Source: Neckera pumila
Taxonomy: Eukaryota > Streptophyta > Bryopsida > Hypnales > Neckeraceae
Direction: 5' to 3'
DNA length: 64,000 bases
Assembly (NCBI GenBank): GCA_963969595.1
Contig: OZ018409.1
Span: 436,501 to 500,500 of the forward strand
The first letter of the stretch is position 1. The number at the start of each line of letters is the position of its first letter. The notes under the pieces were generated by a model that was given only the letters and a program-made list of their open reading frames with translations, ran no database searches and was not told the DNA's origin. Shown in pieces: positions 36,186 through 47,342 of the stretch. The position numbers and the translations under genes are program-made.

Positions 36186-37529
36186 AGAGAATTTACCATC
36201 TACTATCAAGAGAATTATGGCATTATGGCAAAGTGAAGGAATTATGCCATTGAACTTTAGTGAGAATGAAGGGCGGGAAGGCCGTTTTTATAATGAAATC
36301 CATTGTTCATCATGAATCCTCAAAGAATATGGGATAATTTGAAGATAAGAGCTTGATCATTAGACATCTAGATGTTGCTTCATGCATTTGGACGTTGTTT
36401 CAAAAATCCTATTTTACACACAATTATTGCTTTATATTTTCCACATGGATTGTCTAACTTCCTACCACCCCACTTGTGTAAGGAAATTCTCTTTTCATCT
36501 ATGGTGTACATCCATTCATTTCCCTTGGTTTGCAAAGCATGAAATGTGGTTGCCCTTCCTCTGTGTTTTTTACATTTGGACAACGTTTTACTGCAGTCCA
36601 CAATAACTTTCACAAACTTACCTATTTTTAAACAAGTCTACTTGCTAATGTGGCTTTTTGCACATTCTAAAATACATCAATATGTTTGTGTTCATATCAG
36701 ATAAAACATCAACATCAACAATTATTTTGTTTTTACACTAATCTGTCAACATCCTCCACAACATCCAGAAAAATTTGCCTTTCTAGGCCATCCACCTTTT
36801 GGCATCTTGACGTTTTGTTATACATGCATGTCTAACATTAAAAAGAACACAGGTTTCTTGTAGTGGCAAACCGTGACAAAGGATGGGTAGATTATGCTAA
36901 AGGTTGGGTTGACCGTGCTATTGACAATGGATTGAAATGTCGAGGAAGGAAGATAAATTTGCCAAAATTTACCCCCGATACACAATTCCTATATTATACG
37001 GCTCTGATCATAATCACTTCTAATGCATTTTAGTCCAATCTCAATTGATGTAATTTGTTCTGATGTAGAAATTTTTATAAAACTTTTCAAAAAGAATCCA
37101 AAAATATAATTATGTACATGAAAAGAAATTTTTTTGAGGATAAGAATAGCATTAAAAACCTAATTATATGAATTTTTATACATGCATTATGGAAAGAAGC
37201 TATCTAATTTTTTAGACTTTTTAATAAGAAATTATTATTTTTATTATAAATAGAAAGGTGCAAATGAATTTTAATTTTAATTGGATGAAACTTCTTGTAT
37301 GGATTTTTTAAAATAATGCATAGGTGTTTCAATTCTTTATATATATTGTGAATTTTTTATTAATAAATATGCCACCTTATATTTTCCAAAACTCATTTTA
37401 TTTTATTTGGTTTGAATTCACCTAATTTTTTTGTCCTTTTAGTTTGATATAATTTTCCAAAGTCATCCTCTACGCCATTTCAATGCTGATGATGCCTATG
37501 TATTATACAAAAGTTGTGTACCCAGGAAG
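36186..37529. other. AT-rich intergenic DNA with a minisatellite trace
   Basis: No gene. Two or three decayed 21-bp units related to the arrays at 32.9 and 34.2 kb lie near 36868-36915 (GTGACAAAGGATGGGTAGAT). Confidence 0.5.
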
Positions 37530-38105
37530 CTTACTTACAAGTGTAATGGCCGTTGACTCGACAAATTGTGCAAATTTATAGAGCCAACAACAAATTTAAG
37601 CAAATTTTGACATGGCCATATCTATCAAGTCCATTAAGACTTCTCACTCTCAATTAAAAGTCCCGCTCTTATTTAAATTTTGAACAAACTTCAAAAATCA
37701 AAATGTACCTCACCATTGTGGTCAAAGTCCTTGGCTCTCTTTGCATCACTGATTAGCTCTCCCTTTCAATTTTAGCTATCAACTATGGATTTTAGCATCC
37801 TATCAATAACAAGTGCTTTGCTGGCTAGAGATCCTCACATTTGCAAATATTCATCAATGCTTTCCCTCTCCATTTCAGCTATGTCAATAGTAAGCATTTT
37901 GCTAGCCAATACTCTAATAGCTAAGAATCCTTGCGGTTACAAGTTTTCATCATTGAAGTCTTTGTCATTCTCACCAAACTTGAAAGGGCATATATATTAC
38001 TTTAAGCTTCATGGGTACACCTACACTTGTACTGTCTTTGTTACAACAACCCAAAGAAAGGACATTTACATGAAATGCAAAAGGATGGGCAGACCATTGT
38101 CATGA
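37530..38105 (+). repeat. Leader-like repeat, copy 3 (106-codon frame)
   Basis: It shares the upstream block with copy 1 (AGAGCCAACAAC, AAGCAAATTTTGACATGGC) and the leader ending AACTATGGATTTTAGCATCC. The frame 37785-38105 is the longest of the family. It contains the leader motif twice (ILSITSALLARDPHICKYSS and ILLANTLIAKNPCGYKFSS), then FKLHGYTYT and VTTTQRK, and ends in one minisatellite unit. Hydrophobic plus basic, like an organelle-targeting or signal sequence. No known domain and no evidence that it is translated. Confidence 0.5.
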
Positions 38106-39789
38106 TGTGAACCATCTACTAGTTGAAATTGACATTTTCATTTTTAAGATTGAAGGGAATATTTAATGTTGGAAGTTGTTTAGTGTTAGGAGCTTTGTTG
38201 TTAGTTGTTATTGTTAATTGCTGACTGATAACCGATTGGTTGATAGTTGATACTAGGGTAAGAAGGGTTTGAGCTAGGATTAGCCGATGGCTTACTGCCT
38301 TAGAATGTGGTGGCTACTTAGAGGCAAGGACTAGCCCTTGCCTCACTATCTTGGTTCTTAGTAGTTTGGAGGTGTGGGATTTATTTGCATGCAAAATTGT
38401 ATACTTTTTGGTGATTTCATATTGGAGGAGGCCTTAATGTGAAGGGACTTGTGTTGTGTTTTGTAAAAAATTTAGATTAAAGGAAACTTTTGCTCTAGTT
38501 TTTTAGCAAGATGATCTACTATGATCCCAAATTTCAGATCTGTATCTCTTATGATTATAGAGACATGAGACGTCAAAGTAGAGGTGCTTGAAGTCCAAGA
38601 CAACCAATAGCATAGTAGTTGGGAGCTTCAATATTTGGATGATTGCAAGAAATATTTACCAGAGTACTTGTTTAGTTGGGTTTTGAATTTAGAATGCTAT
38701 AACTTTTGAATTACAAATCCAATGTCAATAACAAATAATTTGTTTCTAGGTGTTTGATTGTAATTATATCCTTTATTTTCCAAAAAAGTTAAAAAATCAT
38801 TTTATATTTAAAATTCAATTTTTGTTAATTTGTCACATTTTGACATTTAGATTCTTGTTATTCTATTGAGCTGTTTAAATTAATGATTTTCAACTGAAAT
38901 TTTTGTGGCATATTTTTGTATTTGGTAGACATGTTCTCACTAAATGGCATCTAAAAATACATCAATTTGTGTCCTCTATGTTTGTGCAATTAGGCCTCCC
39001 TAACTTGTGCACGCAAATCTAAACATTAGAAGTATTTTACGTAAAGGTCAGATTTAGACATAAATTAAGTATTTTTTGGAATGTTTGAATGTTCGGAATA
39101 TTACAAGTGAAATGTTTGAAATGTTATAGAATTTTTTCATCCATATTGTTTAAGTTTTTGAATATTTTTGAAAACCTACATTATGCCTTAAGCCCCGCAT
39201 GATAGCTATTTCGAAACAAGAAACCAAGAAGTTGCCAAATACAAAAAAATTTGGATGCCAAAATGGCAAAACACTAACACCAATAATTCCAATTGTCTGA
39301 AACCCTTTGCGTATGAAAAAAACACTATTTTGGCACTTAGGTGCCGAATCAAGCCTTCTCATACGATACCTTTGATTTAATTTTTTAGTCAGGTTTCATT
39401 ACCAAAAAGTCCTTCCAAATGCCTAATTTTTTATTTCTTTGAAAATTGTTATTCCTAGTTAAAGAAGCTAAAGGTTTGATTCTTCTAACTTTGATCTTGA
39501 ATTCAATTTTCTCCCTCATTATGTTATGTTCTTTTATTCAATTGCTTTGTAAGTGCACTTATTAAATGTTACTTGAACATGTGTTGTACAAAGAAGATGA
39601 TCTTTGACTTAGAGGGGCGTTTTCTAAGTTCTCGTATTATGGACACTCTTTCTATAGTATATTTCTAATTTGGGATGGGCAAAGTTATAAAGGCTAAGTT
39701 GCACTAGCATATAGGAGTCATCAAATAGACATTTGGAAATCTAAAGAAGATTGAAGTTGGACCAAGCCAAATTGAATGGACTTGTGAAC
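38106..39789. other. Intergenic DNA, nothing recognised
   Basis: AT-rich with no supported gene, RNA gene or bounded repeat. Confidence 0.45.
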
Positions 39790-40460
39790 TTATTTCAAAT
39801 GTAAGTTTCTTAAAAAGCAAATTGAGGAATCATTTATGTGGTCATCTTTGGTTAGTGACTGCAATGTTTGCACAAAACCATTACACCCTATATACAATGT
39901 CATTCATGGAAGTAGTCTTATATTGAAAAACCGCTAGGACTAAGTATGCAAGATATTAAGTGGTTGCTTCACAATGTTTCAATTTTTTTGTTTTGGAAGT
40001 TACTATTGCTTATTTGGATCACTATAAGAAACTCACGTTTTAGATGACGTTAGTGTAATTTTTGGAGACGGATTTTGCTAGACGTCTAATAAAACAACTT
40101 GTATTTTTATATCAATCATAACGTCCAATGTAACATCCAAATGTTACACTAGACGTTATTATTGACATAAGAATATAAGTTATTTTATTGGATGTCCACT
40201 AAAATCCGTCTCCTAGAATTACGCATGTCACCTAAAATGCAATTTTCTTATAGTGGATGGTTAAAAGCAATATGGTTAATTACAAACAATGTGGTTGGGG
40301 CTTTGATAACTCTAAAAGATTTTGATGTCATTCAGCTGACTTTTTGAAGTAGTGTGACCTTGTGTCTTGTTCTGCAACAATTATGGATACCTTTTATTTT
40401 TAGTTTGGTTTGGTATGTTTTTAGTTTAGTTTAGATGTTTCAATGGTTTGATATGCAATT
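39790..40460 (+). mobile_element. hAT transposase remnant, copy 1 (with inserted MITE)
   Basis: 39795-39970 is homologous to the hAT C-terminal segment at 42395-42607 but has stops. Readable pieces are SFLKSKLRNHLCGHLWLVT and MFAQNHYTLYTM. The matching DNA continues to about 40460 and is interrupted by the CACTA MITE at 40020-40255. Confidence 0.65.
40020..40255. mobile_element. Foldback CACTA MITE, 236 bp
   Basis: Starts CACTATAAGAAA and ends with its complement; 3-bp target duplication GAT at 40017-40019 and 40256-40258. Nearly the whole element folds on itself around ATGTAACATCCAAATGTTAC-like text at its centre. The paralogous site near 42655 lacks the element, which confirms insertion. 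Confidence 0.92.
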
Positions 40461-40959
40461 TTGCCGACTCTTGCATTTGAAATTATAGAGGTCTTAGCAA
40501 ATCACCGTTACCAAAGCAACATTTGGCTACTGGCCTTCCACATTTGGCAATTTTTAGAGGGAACCAGCCAAGCGCTCTTTGGAACAACAATGTCTATGGA
40601 GTCAAATATGATATTCCCTATTCTCAAGTCAAATTTGTTAAAAAATAATTCAAAATATAATGAAATATGGCATGTTATGAAATTTTCAGAAATTATAATA
40701 TGGCATAATTGAGTAATGTAGAAAATATAAATGGAAATAATTTGAAACCTAGAAACAATAGGATGAAAATGAAAAACAATATGTATACCAAGGCAATTGC
40801 TAAGACCTTACAACTATAGTAAAGTTGTAAAGAACCTACTGCTAAAGGTTATAAAATATTCCAAATATTGCAAAATGAAATTCCAATTTTTCTTAATCTA
40901 ATTAATGAAAGGTATTCAACCCCCCCAAAATGGATTTTGTTTAGGAATCTAATGAATCT

Positions 40960-41270
40960 AACCTTAACATATGGTAAGATAGAACAGCCTATGACCACCT
41001 GATTTGTAGTTTGACTATTTTGGAGTCAACTCCAAGAGGGGCACATATTTTTCAGAGGTGTGCGCTTGTTTCACAAATCAAACCCAAGTAGTATTACAAT
41101 TTTTCAATAAAAATTGTAATTTTTGTAAATTTTTTGAAGTTATCAGATTGAAATTACAAAACCATGCGTAGAGTGGAGACATAAATGCCCTATCAACAAC
41201 CCATAATCCCCTTCTATGTAATTTGTATCTATTAGCACTTAAAAATCCACCAATCAAGGGCTAAATTATT
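40960..41270. repeat. Segment repeated in inverse orientation at 46.14-46.45 kb
   Basis: The reverse complement of 46145-46450 aligns here: GAGGTGTGCGC, CAAATCAAACCCAAGT, GCCCTATCAACAACCCATAA and CACCAATCA. Non-coding. Confidence 0.75.
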
Positions 41271-41419
41271 ATCCCATGTTCACATTAAAGCCAAAATCTT
41301 GTCAGATTTTGTCAAAATCTTAAATGGTTTAGGATACTTTGTAGACAGATTTTAATGGGGCAGTGAGTGCAATTGGGACCAAAGAATAGGCCACGGAATT
41401 GAGAAGCAAATGATGATGG

Positions 41420-41560
41420 GCTAGTCCACCTTAGTTGAGTTGTAACAGCTCAATCATGCGTCCCTCTCCGTCTCTAAGGAATGAGGACACATTCACAAGT
41501 CACAATTGAAGGATAGAATGATTCTTCCCTATCCACAATTTTGCCGACTTTTGCTACTTT
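41420..41560. repeat. Segment repeated at 45.57-45.72 kb
   Basis: Direct repeat with 45575-45720: CATGCGTCCCTCTC, GTCTCTAAGGA, GAAGGATAGAATGATTC, and ACAATTTTGCCGACTTTTG. Non-coding. Confidence 0.8.
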
Positions 41561-42010
41561 CTTGCAGTTTGATTGCATACAGGCATGCATCACTACTAAG
41601 ACCATCTACAATGCTATTCCAATATATGGCCCAATATGGGTATAGCTAAGTTTTGAATGCTAAATAATTAGAATTTGAACATTGTATTGTTTGAAGCGCA
41701 TCGGAAAGAACTTGGAGAAGGGACAAGAAAATTCAAAATTAGACACTGGACAAATACTTCAAAAGCAAGGTACGAATCTAAAATTATAGAAGTCTTAACA
41801 AATCATGGTTATCAAAGCAACATTTGGCCATTGACCCTCCATGTTTGTGAACTTGTTGCTTTACTTGACTATTTTACATTTCCATGGCTAATTACAACAT
41901 TGGGGCAATGCAAAAGATTAACCTCCATATTTACCCTGTCACTCCAAGCTTTGAAAGAGTTTAAGTTCCTCCCCCATGTTGCCAAGCGTTTAACTAGATT
42001 CTTTATGCTA

Positions 42011-42195
42011 TAGTAGAGCCTCTCTAAACTAATAGAGTTGGGATTGATTTGACACACTAAGTTAGAGAGGTCATTACATTAAAGAGGGTCATGCTATTTG
42101 TATGAGGTTCATATTGTTAAGTTGGGACCAACAATCAATACTTCTTGACAACACTTTATTAGTTTAGAGAGGATTAACTTTGGGAGGTTCTATTG
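42011..42195. mobile_element. Emigrant-like MITE, 185 bp
   Basis: Flanked by TA. The ends read TAGTAGAGCCTCTCTAAACT and, inverted, CAATAGAACCTCCCAAAG, with AAACTAATA further in on both sides. This resembles the Emigrant/pogo-type MITE end CAGTAAAACCTC known from Arabidopsis. Non-coding. Confidence 0.75.
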
Positions 42196-42394
42196 TAGTT
42201 GAGTTTGTCATGATCATGACAAGTTCAATTTCTTTATTGATGTATGAATTGTATTATTTGTGTTTTTGGTACATTTTATAGTTTCAATTCATGTGATTCA
42301 CAATATTTTTATCAATTTTTTCTTCATTTGATTATGATTTGCAAGTTACCTTTAATTTTTGAGCAACTATCTAATGTAGTTTATATACAAGTTT

Positions 42395-42607
42395 CATAAA
42401 GTACATGTTGAAGGCGAAAGGATTTTTTCAAGTGTAAGGTTCTTAAAAAGCAAATTGAGGATTGAGTTATGTAATCATCTTTGGTTAGTGACTACAATGT
42501 TTGCACAAAACCATTATACTCTGCACACAATGCCATTCAAGGATGTAGTCTTAGATTGGAAGAACGCTAAGACTAAGCATAGGAGATATCAAGTGGTTGC
42601 TTTATAA
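42395..42607 (+). pseudogene. hAT transposase C-terminal remnant, copy 2
   Basis: An open frame without a start, ending TAA 42605-42607. It reads EGERIFSSVRFLKSKLR, then LCNHLWLVTTMFAQNHYTLH and KDVVLDWKNAKTKHRRYQ. This is the hAT dimerisation region, with the ER.FS signature at its start. The zinc-finger and catalytic parts are absent, so it is a fragment. DNA homologous to copy 1 extends on to about 42850. Confidence 0.8.
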
Positions 42608-42859
42608 TGTTTCAAGTTTTCTATTTTTGAAGTTATCATTGTTTATTCGAGTGGTTAAAAACAATATGGTTACAAACAATGTGGTTGGGGATTTGGTGAC
42701 TCTAAAAGATTTTCATATTATTCAACAGACTTTTTGAAACAGTGTGACTTTATGTCTTGCTTTGCAACAATTCTAGATACCTTTTATTTTTAGTTTGGTT
42801 TGATATGTTTTCAATTAGTTTAGATGTTTCAGTGGTTTACTATGCAATGCTTATGAATC

Positions 42860-43384
42860 ACACAATAACAATATTAGTTTGAATACTGATTACATTGATT
42901 GATTTTAGGACTTTTGCAAATGACATTCCTTGTTCTACACTGAATAGGGGTATTAAACGGACTAATTAATTGACATTCCACACTATATAAATATCTATGT
43001 GAGATTGTACATCTTATTTCAAACATGTACAACTTCTAAAGAAAGGTCCCCTTAATTATTTGTTCCCCTTATACCCTTATTCAATGTAGGTAGTTTGTAT
43101 ATCTTCTTCATTATGTGCCATTCATGGTGAAATTGCCTTTTTCAATTAAAGGTGTTACAATTGATCAATTATCTACATTTATACTATTACTTCATATTTT
43201 TTGCTTCTAATTTTGTAGTTAAATCATTTTTTTAATACTTAGAATTTTTGATTGCATTGTAATCACGATACCATTCAACCAGAAATATAGTAATTGAATA
43301 ATAAGAATAGTGGTCAATTGCTTATTTGGACAAACTTAAGTGTAGTTACCTTACCCATCAAACACTAATAGAAACATAGTCTGC
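42860..43384. other. AT-rich intergenic DNA, nothing recognised
   Basis: No gene or bounded repeat supported. Confidence 0.45.
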
Positions 43385-43399
43385 ACAAATTAAACTTTA

Positions 43400-44550
43400 A
43401 GACCTACATTTGGTCTAAGGTAGCATGCTGTGAAATGGATCATTGACCTTAAACGGTTAGCCAATGTGTCTTCTTTGCATGTTTTCAAGGAGAAATGTAA
43501 TTCCTTGGTATATACCTTATTTTTTTGGATTCCAAAAACTAAGACATATACTTCAAAGCTACATTTATGCCTTGAAATGACACGAGCATGTACAATAGGA
43601 GGACAAAAGTATGGTCGCCTCTTTTTGTTCCACACAAACGCCCCCATTTTCAAACACTAATTTTCACAATTTTGATGCAATTCTTGCATCATTGCATTCC
43701 TATGTAGTCCTAATCATGCATACCAAATTTCAACTTCAAAAAAGAAAAACTCCATTTGTGGTGAATTTTTAAAGTTAATTTTCATGGTTTTACGTAATAT
43801 TTTATTGAATAAAACTAATGATGAATTTTTTAAATTTGGTTGTGGATATATGTAGGGAACATCCATATGCACATCTTTCCTTGAACAAGCATCTCCCAAA
43901 AAATTTCACATTACCTCTATGAAGAATTCAATGTTGGGGTGATAATGTCCTAATTTTGGAAAATAAATATCTTTTTATTGTAATTAGATTTTGGCAAGGC
44001 AATTGTACCATCATGCTCATATGTACAAAATTACTTACAAAGTGAGGGTTAAATAGAAAAAAATACTTAAAATATAAAGAAATCTATTTCAAAAACTTTG
44101 GTCATATGACACTTCATATTAAACTCTTCATAAGGAGAATTGTGAAACTTTTTTGGAGATGCTTGTTGAAGAAAAGATATGCATATGCATATTTCCTACA
44201 TATATTTGCAACCAAATCTAAAAATTTATCATTAGTTTTTTTCCAGTAAAATATTATGTAAAACCATAAAAATAGTGACTTCAAAAATTCACCAAAAATG
44301 GAGTTTTGCTTTTTGGAGTTGAAATTTGGTATGCATAATTGAGACTACATAGGAATGCAATGATGCAAGGATTGCAAAAAAATTGTGAAAAATTGTGTTT
44401 GAAAAATGGGGGCATTTGTATGGGAACGAAGGGGGTGACAATACTTTTGTCCCTCCGTTGTACATTCCACCCATTTAAGATCGATGAACCATTTCACAGC
44501 ATGCTATATTAACACCTTTATGACGAGTTGGACCAAATGTGGGTTTAGAA
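43400..44550. repeat. Large inverted repeat (foldback element), about 450-bp arms
   Basis: The left arm (about 43400-43920) and right arm (about 44120-44550) are inverted copies: CTACATTTGGTC / GACCAAATGTGG, GTAGCATGCTGTGAAATGG / CCATTTCACAGCATGCTAT, and GCCCCCATTTTCAAACACTA matched on the other side. The loop is about 200 bp. Arms differ by small indels. No target duplication was identified. Confidence 0.85.
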
Positions 44551-44795
44551 GCTTACTAGTTTATACAGACCATATTTCTACCAGCGAAGTGAATACCTTG
44601 AAGCGGTGGAATATTCACCTATCAAGAGCGTTACCTTCTACTTCACATGTTCCGTTGGTTATGGAAACTGATGAGTGATGACCTAGCTTCACTTAAGTTA
44701 GAGCGAAACTTGTTGTTTTTCATTCCGGAGATCCAGAACAATGTCGCTTCTCACTAAAAAACCATCTAAATGTTAGTAGCCGAGTCAGCTAGCTA

Positions 44796-45007
44796 CAAGA
44801 GAATGGGGTGTTTTAAGTGATTTTTTAAGTATAGTTTTAGATATAAGGTTTTAAATAATGACCTTCAAGGCAATTCTTAGCAAAATTTTACTATAAATAC
44901 ATGTGTTTCTAGTAAAATTTTGCTGAAAATTGTCTTAAAGATCATTACTTAAACCTTATGTTTAGGACTATACTTAAAAACTCACTTAAAAACACCCCAT
45001 TCTCTTG
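44796..45007. mobile_element. Foldback MITE, 212 bp
   Basis: Almost the whole element is one inverted repeat: it begins CAAGAGAATGGGGTGTTTT and ends with the complement; the centre is near TACTATAAATACATG. Target duplication unclear. Non-coding. Confidence 0.85.
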
Positions 45008-45096
45008 AAGTGTGTGCTCCAAGTTTTGTAGTTTGTGACTCTTTTCACTCACTCCAGGATTTTTCAGGGAATCAGAAAAGCAATTAGGTTTGTAGT

Positions 45097-45528
45097 AGGG
45101 GTTGTCACGCATCCTTCAACCTGCCTGCAATTCTCAAAGAATTGGCACGTGGCGTAGGAAGAATAACTGTACGGGATAGGCGGAGGTCCAATTCTTTGAG
45201 AAGTCCAGGCACCCTTTCTTCTCCTCCGCAGGTGAAGAAAGTGGTCGAAATAATTTTCTTTGAGAAATTTTTTGGTCTTCTGCTCCCGTTTTTCACCCCT
45301 CTGTTGCCAAGATTTCACCACGTTGCTCGAATTTCACCTCTCCGCCACCTCTTTGGAATTTTACTGTCGTTAATTTGATAAATCCATTCTCCGAGAATTC
45401 ATTGGAGCACCAGAAAGAGGTGTCACACATCCTCCGAGCAGGGAGGCTCGCCATTGGCTCCTCCTTGTCCTCTGAAATTTCTCCGACTTTGAAGAAATTT
45501 CATTCTCCGAGGATGCGTGACAACCCCT
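45097..45528. mobile_element. Harbinger-type non-autonomous element, 432 bp
   Basis: Inverted ends AGGGGTTGTCACGCATCCT at both sides and a 3-bp target duplication AGT (45094-45096, 45529-45531). The target AGT and the AGG start are the same as for the Harbinger element at 23096-26181, although the rest of the end differs. Non-coding. Confidence 0.82.
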
Positions 45529-45569
45529 AGTAGTGCAGCTAGGGAGCCAGCCCAGCGACAGACGTCTAG

Positions 45570-46450
45570 AGAGTGGAATATGACATAACTAAGAATTGCA
45601 GCAGCTCATGCGTCCCTCTCTCTCTGTCTCTAAGGAGTGAAGACACTCTCACAACTGAAGGACAGAATGATTCCTCTATGATCCCGCACAATTTTGTCGA
45701 CTTTTGTTACTTCCTTAATGTAAACCACTCGCGGGACTTCTCCCGTTCATTCTGCGGGGAAGTTTCTGCGCCATAGTGCCTGATTACGCGGGCAAACCTG
45801 CGTAATCGGGGATTACGGATTTTTCATCCGGCTCCAATTTATCATCCGGGTTTTCATTGAATTTTGCTTGTGCTTTATGTCAGGCAATACCCTTATCATC
45901 GGGCATTGTGCCAAATAATTGACCCTCCTCGTCGGGCTCCACCCTCCTTGTCGGCCAATTATTTGGCGCAATGCCCTCCTCTGCAAGCATTGCCCTATAC
46001 TTAAGGCAGACCAGCCTAATTCTGTCTCCAATCCATTTCCGCCATCCTGTTTTTGGCTCCATTTCCACCCATTCCACCATCCAAATCAGTCCAGAAGTGA
46101 GCCAGTTCTATCTGGAAATCTAACAAAATCAGTGCATTTATGTCATATAGGGTAATGTGGCAATAGCTGATTGGTGAATACCTAGATGCTTATAGGGACA
46201 TAAGAAGGTGGTTATGGGTTGTTATTAGGGCGTTTATGACCCTAGTCCCGGGTGCTTTAGTAATTTAGGGCTGAACACTTCAAAAATTCACAGAAATTAC
46301 AATTTTGATCAAAAAATTATAATTTCACTTGGGTTTGATTCATGAAACATGCGCACACCTCTGAAATATATATGTCTCTCATGGAATTGGCCCCAAGATA
46401 GTCAAATTGCAAATCAGGGTGGTAATAGGTTGATCTACCTTAATTGCAGT
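45570..46450. repeat. Rearranged copies of 41-kb segments plus a hairpin
   Basis: 45575-45720 repeats 41430-41560 in direct orientation, and 46145-46450 repeats 40960-41270 in inverse orientation. Between them, 45901-45921 and 45955-45975 form a 21-bp inverted repeat (GGGCATTGTGCCAAATAATT and its complement, one mismatch), and 45791-45816 forms a small hairpin around GATTACGCGGG. No gene. Confidence 0.65.
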
Positions 46451-47214
46451 CTGACTGCACTCTAAGAAGTGACTGAGAGCTAGCTCTTGAGGCTTCATCG
46501 ATCCGGCCATAAACGTAACGCTTGGCAATCGTCGGTGGACTTGATTTGATGGCACTGAGTGGGCACTCTTCTGTCGATGCCACTCATCGTCAGGGATCCG
46601 CCATGGCCAGGCGACGGAGGACTTCACGACGAGGAAACCGTGAAAGCTAGCTAGCATTCATTTGGGTTCTCCGGACTCGCACAATTTGCCGAGACTCCCT
46701 GCTATGTTACAATACCTGTCTTCATTGGCTGGGGAAATTTTCGCGATCACCGATCTTGTGTGCCTGCCATCTCCGCACCATAGATATGGAGTATCGAAAT
46801 TCGTGTTGGAAATCAGGGACCCTGAAGTAGCGAGTAGACGTCACGGTAAACACAACTAACGTGGGTACACCCAAAACCGCCACAGATTGGTACTGTGTCT
46901 AGTTACTGTTACTAGACTGGTCAAATTTTCATATCGTCTTATTGACAAGTGAAAGGAGGTTCCAACGCACCAAAGAACGTAGCATTTGGATATTGTATGC
47001 AAAAGTTATTAAGGAACAAAGTTTGGTTCTAAAAGCGTTTCTTCCACATAGGTACATAACTGATTTTGGAGATGTACAAAGTATATAGATGGCGGTTTAA
47101 GGTTAGTGGCACATTTGGGTGTACCCACCTTAATAACCTCTCCAGAATGGAAGTGGATATTTACATTTAGTGGCCGTAGTGGACAACTTGGAGTTTTGGC
47201 TCCTCAATTTTTTT
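46451..47214. other. Intergenic DNA, nothing recognised
   Basis: Moderate GC at 46480-46860, with short open frames on both strands that match no family I know. No gene supported. Confidence 0.4.
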
Positions 47215-47342
47215 TTTTTTTTTTCATTTTTGATGAAGTGTTAAATTGGTAATATTAAATGTTATAGTGGTGCTCCAAATTTCAACATTCATCCACATAT
47301 TGGATAGAAAATATCAAATTAGTACATATCACACATCCATAA

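Noticed and set aside
42011..42195. Part of the hAT element
   Set aside because: The segment has its own inverted ends and TA flanks and lies outside the region shared by the two hAT copies.
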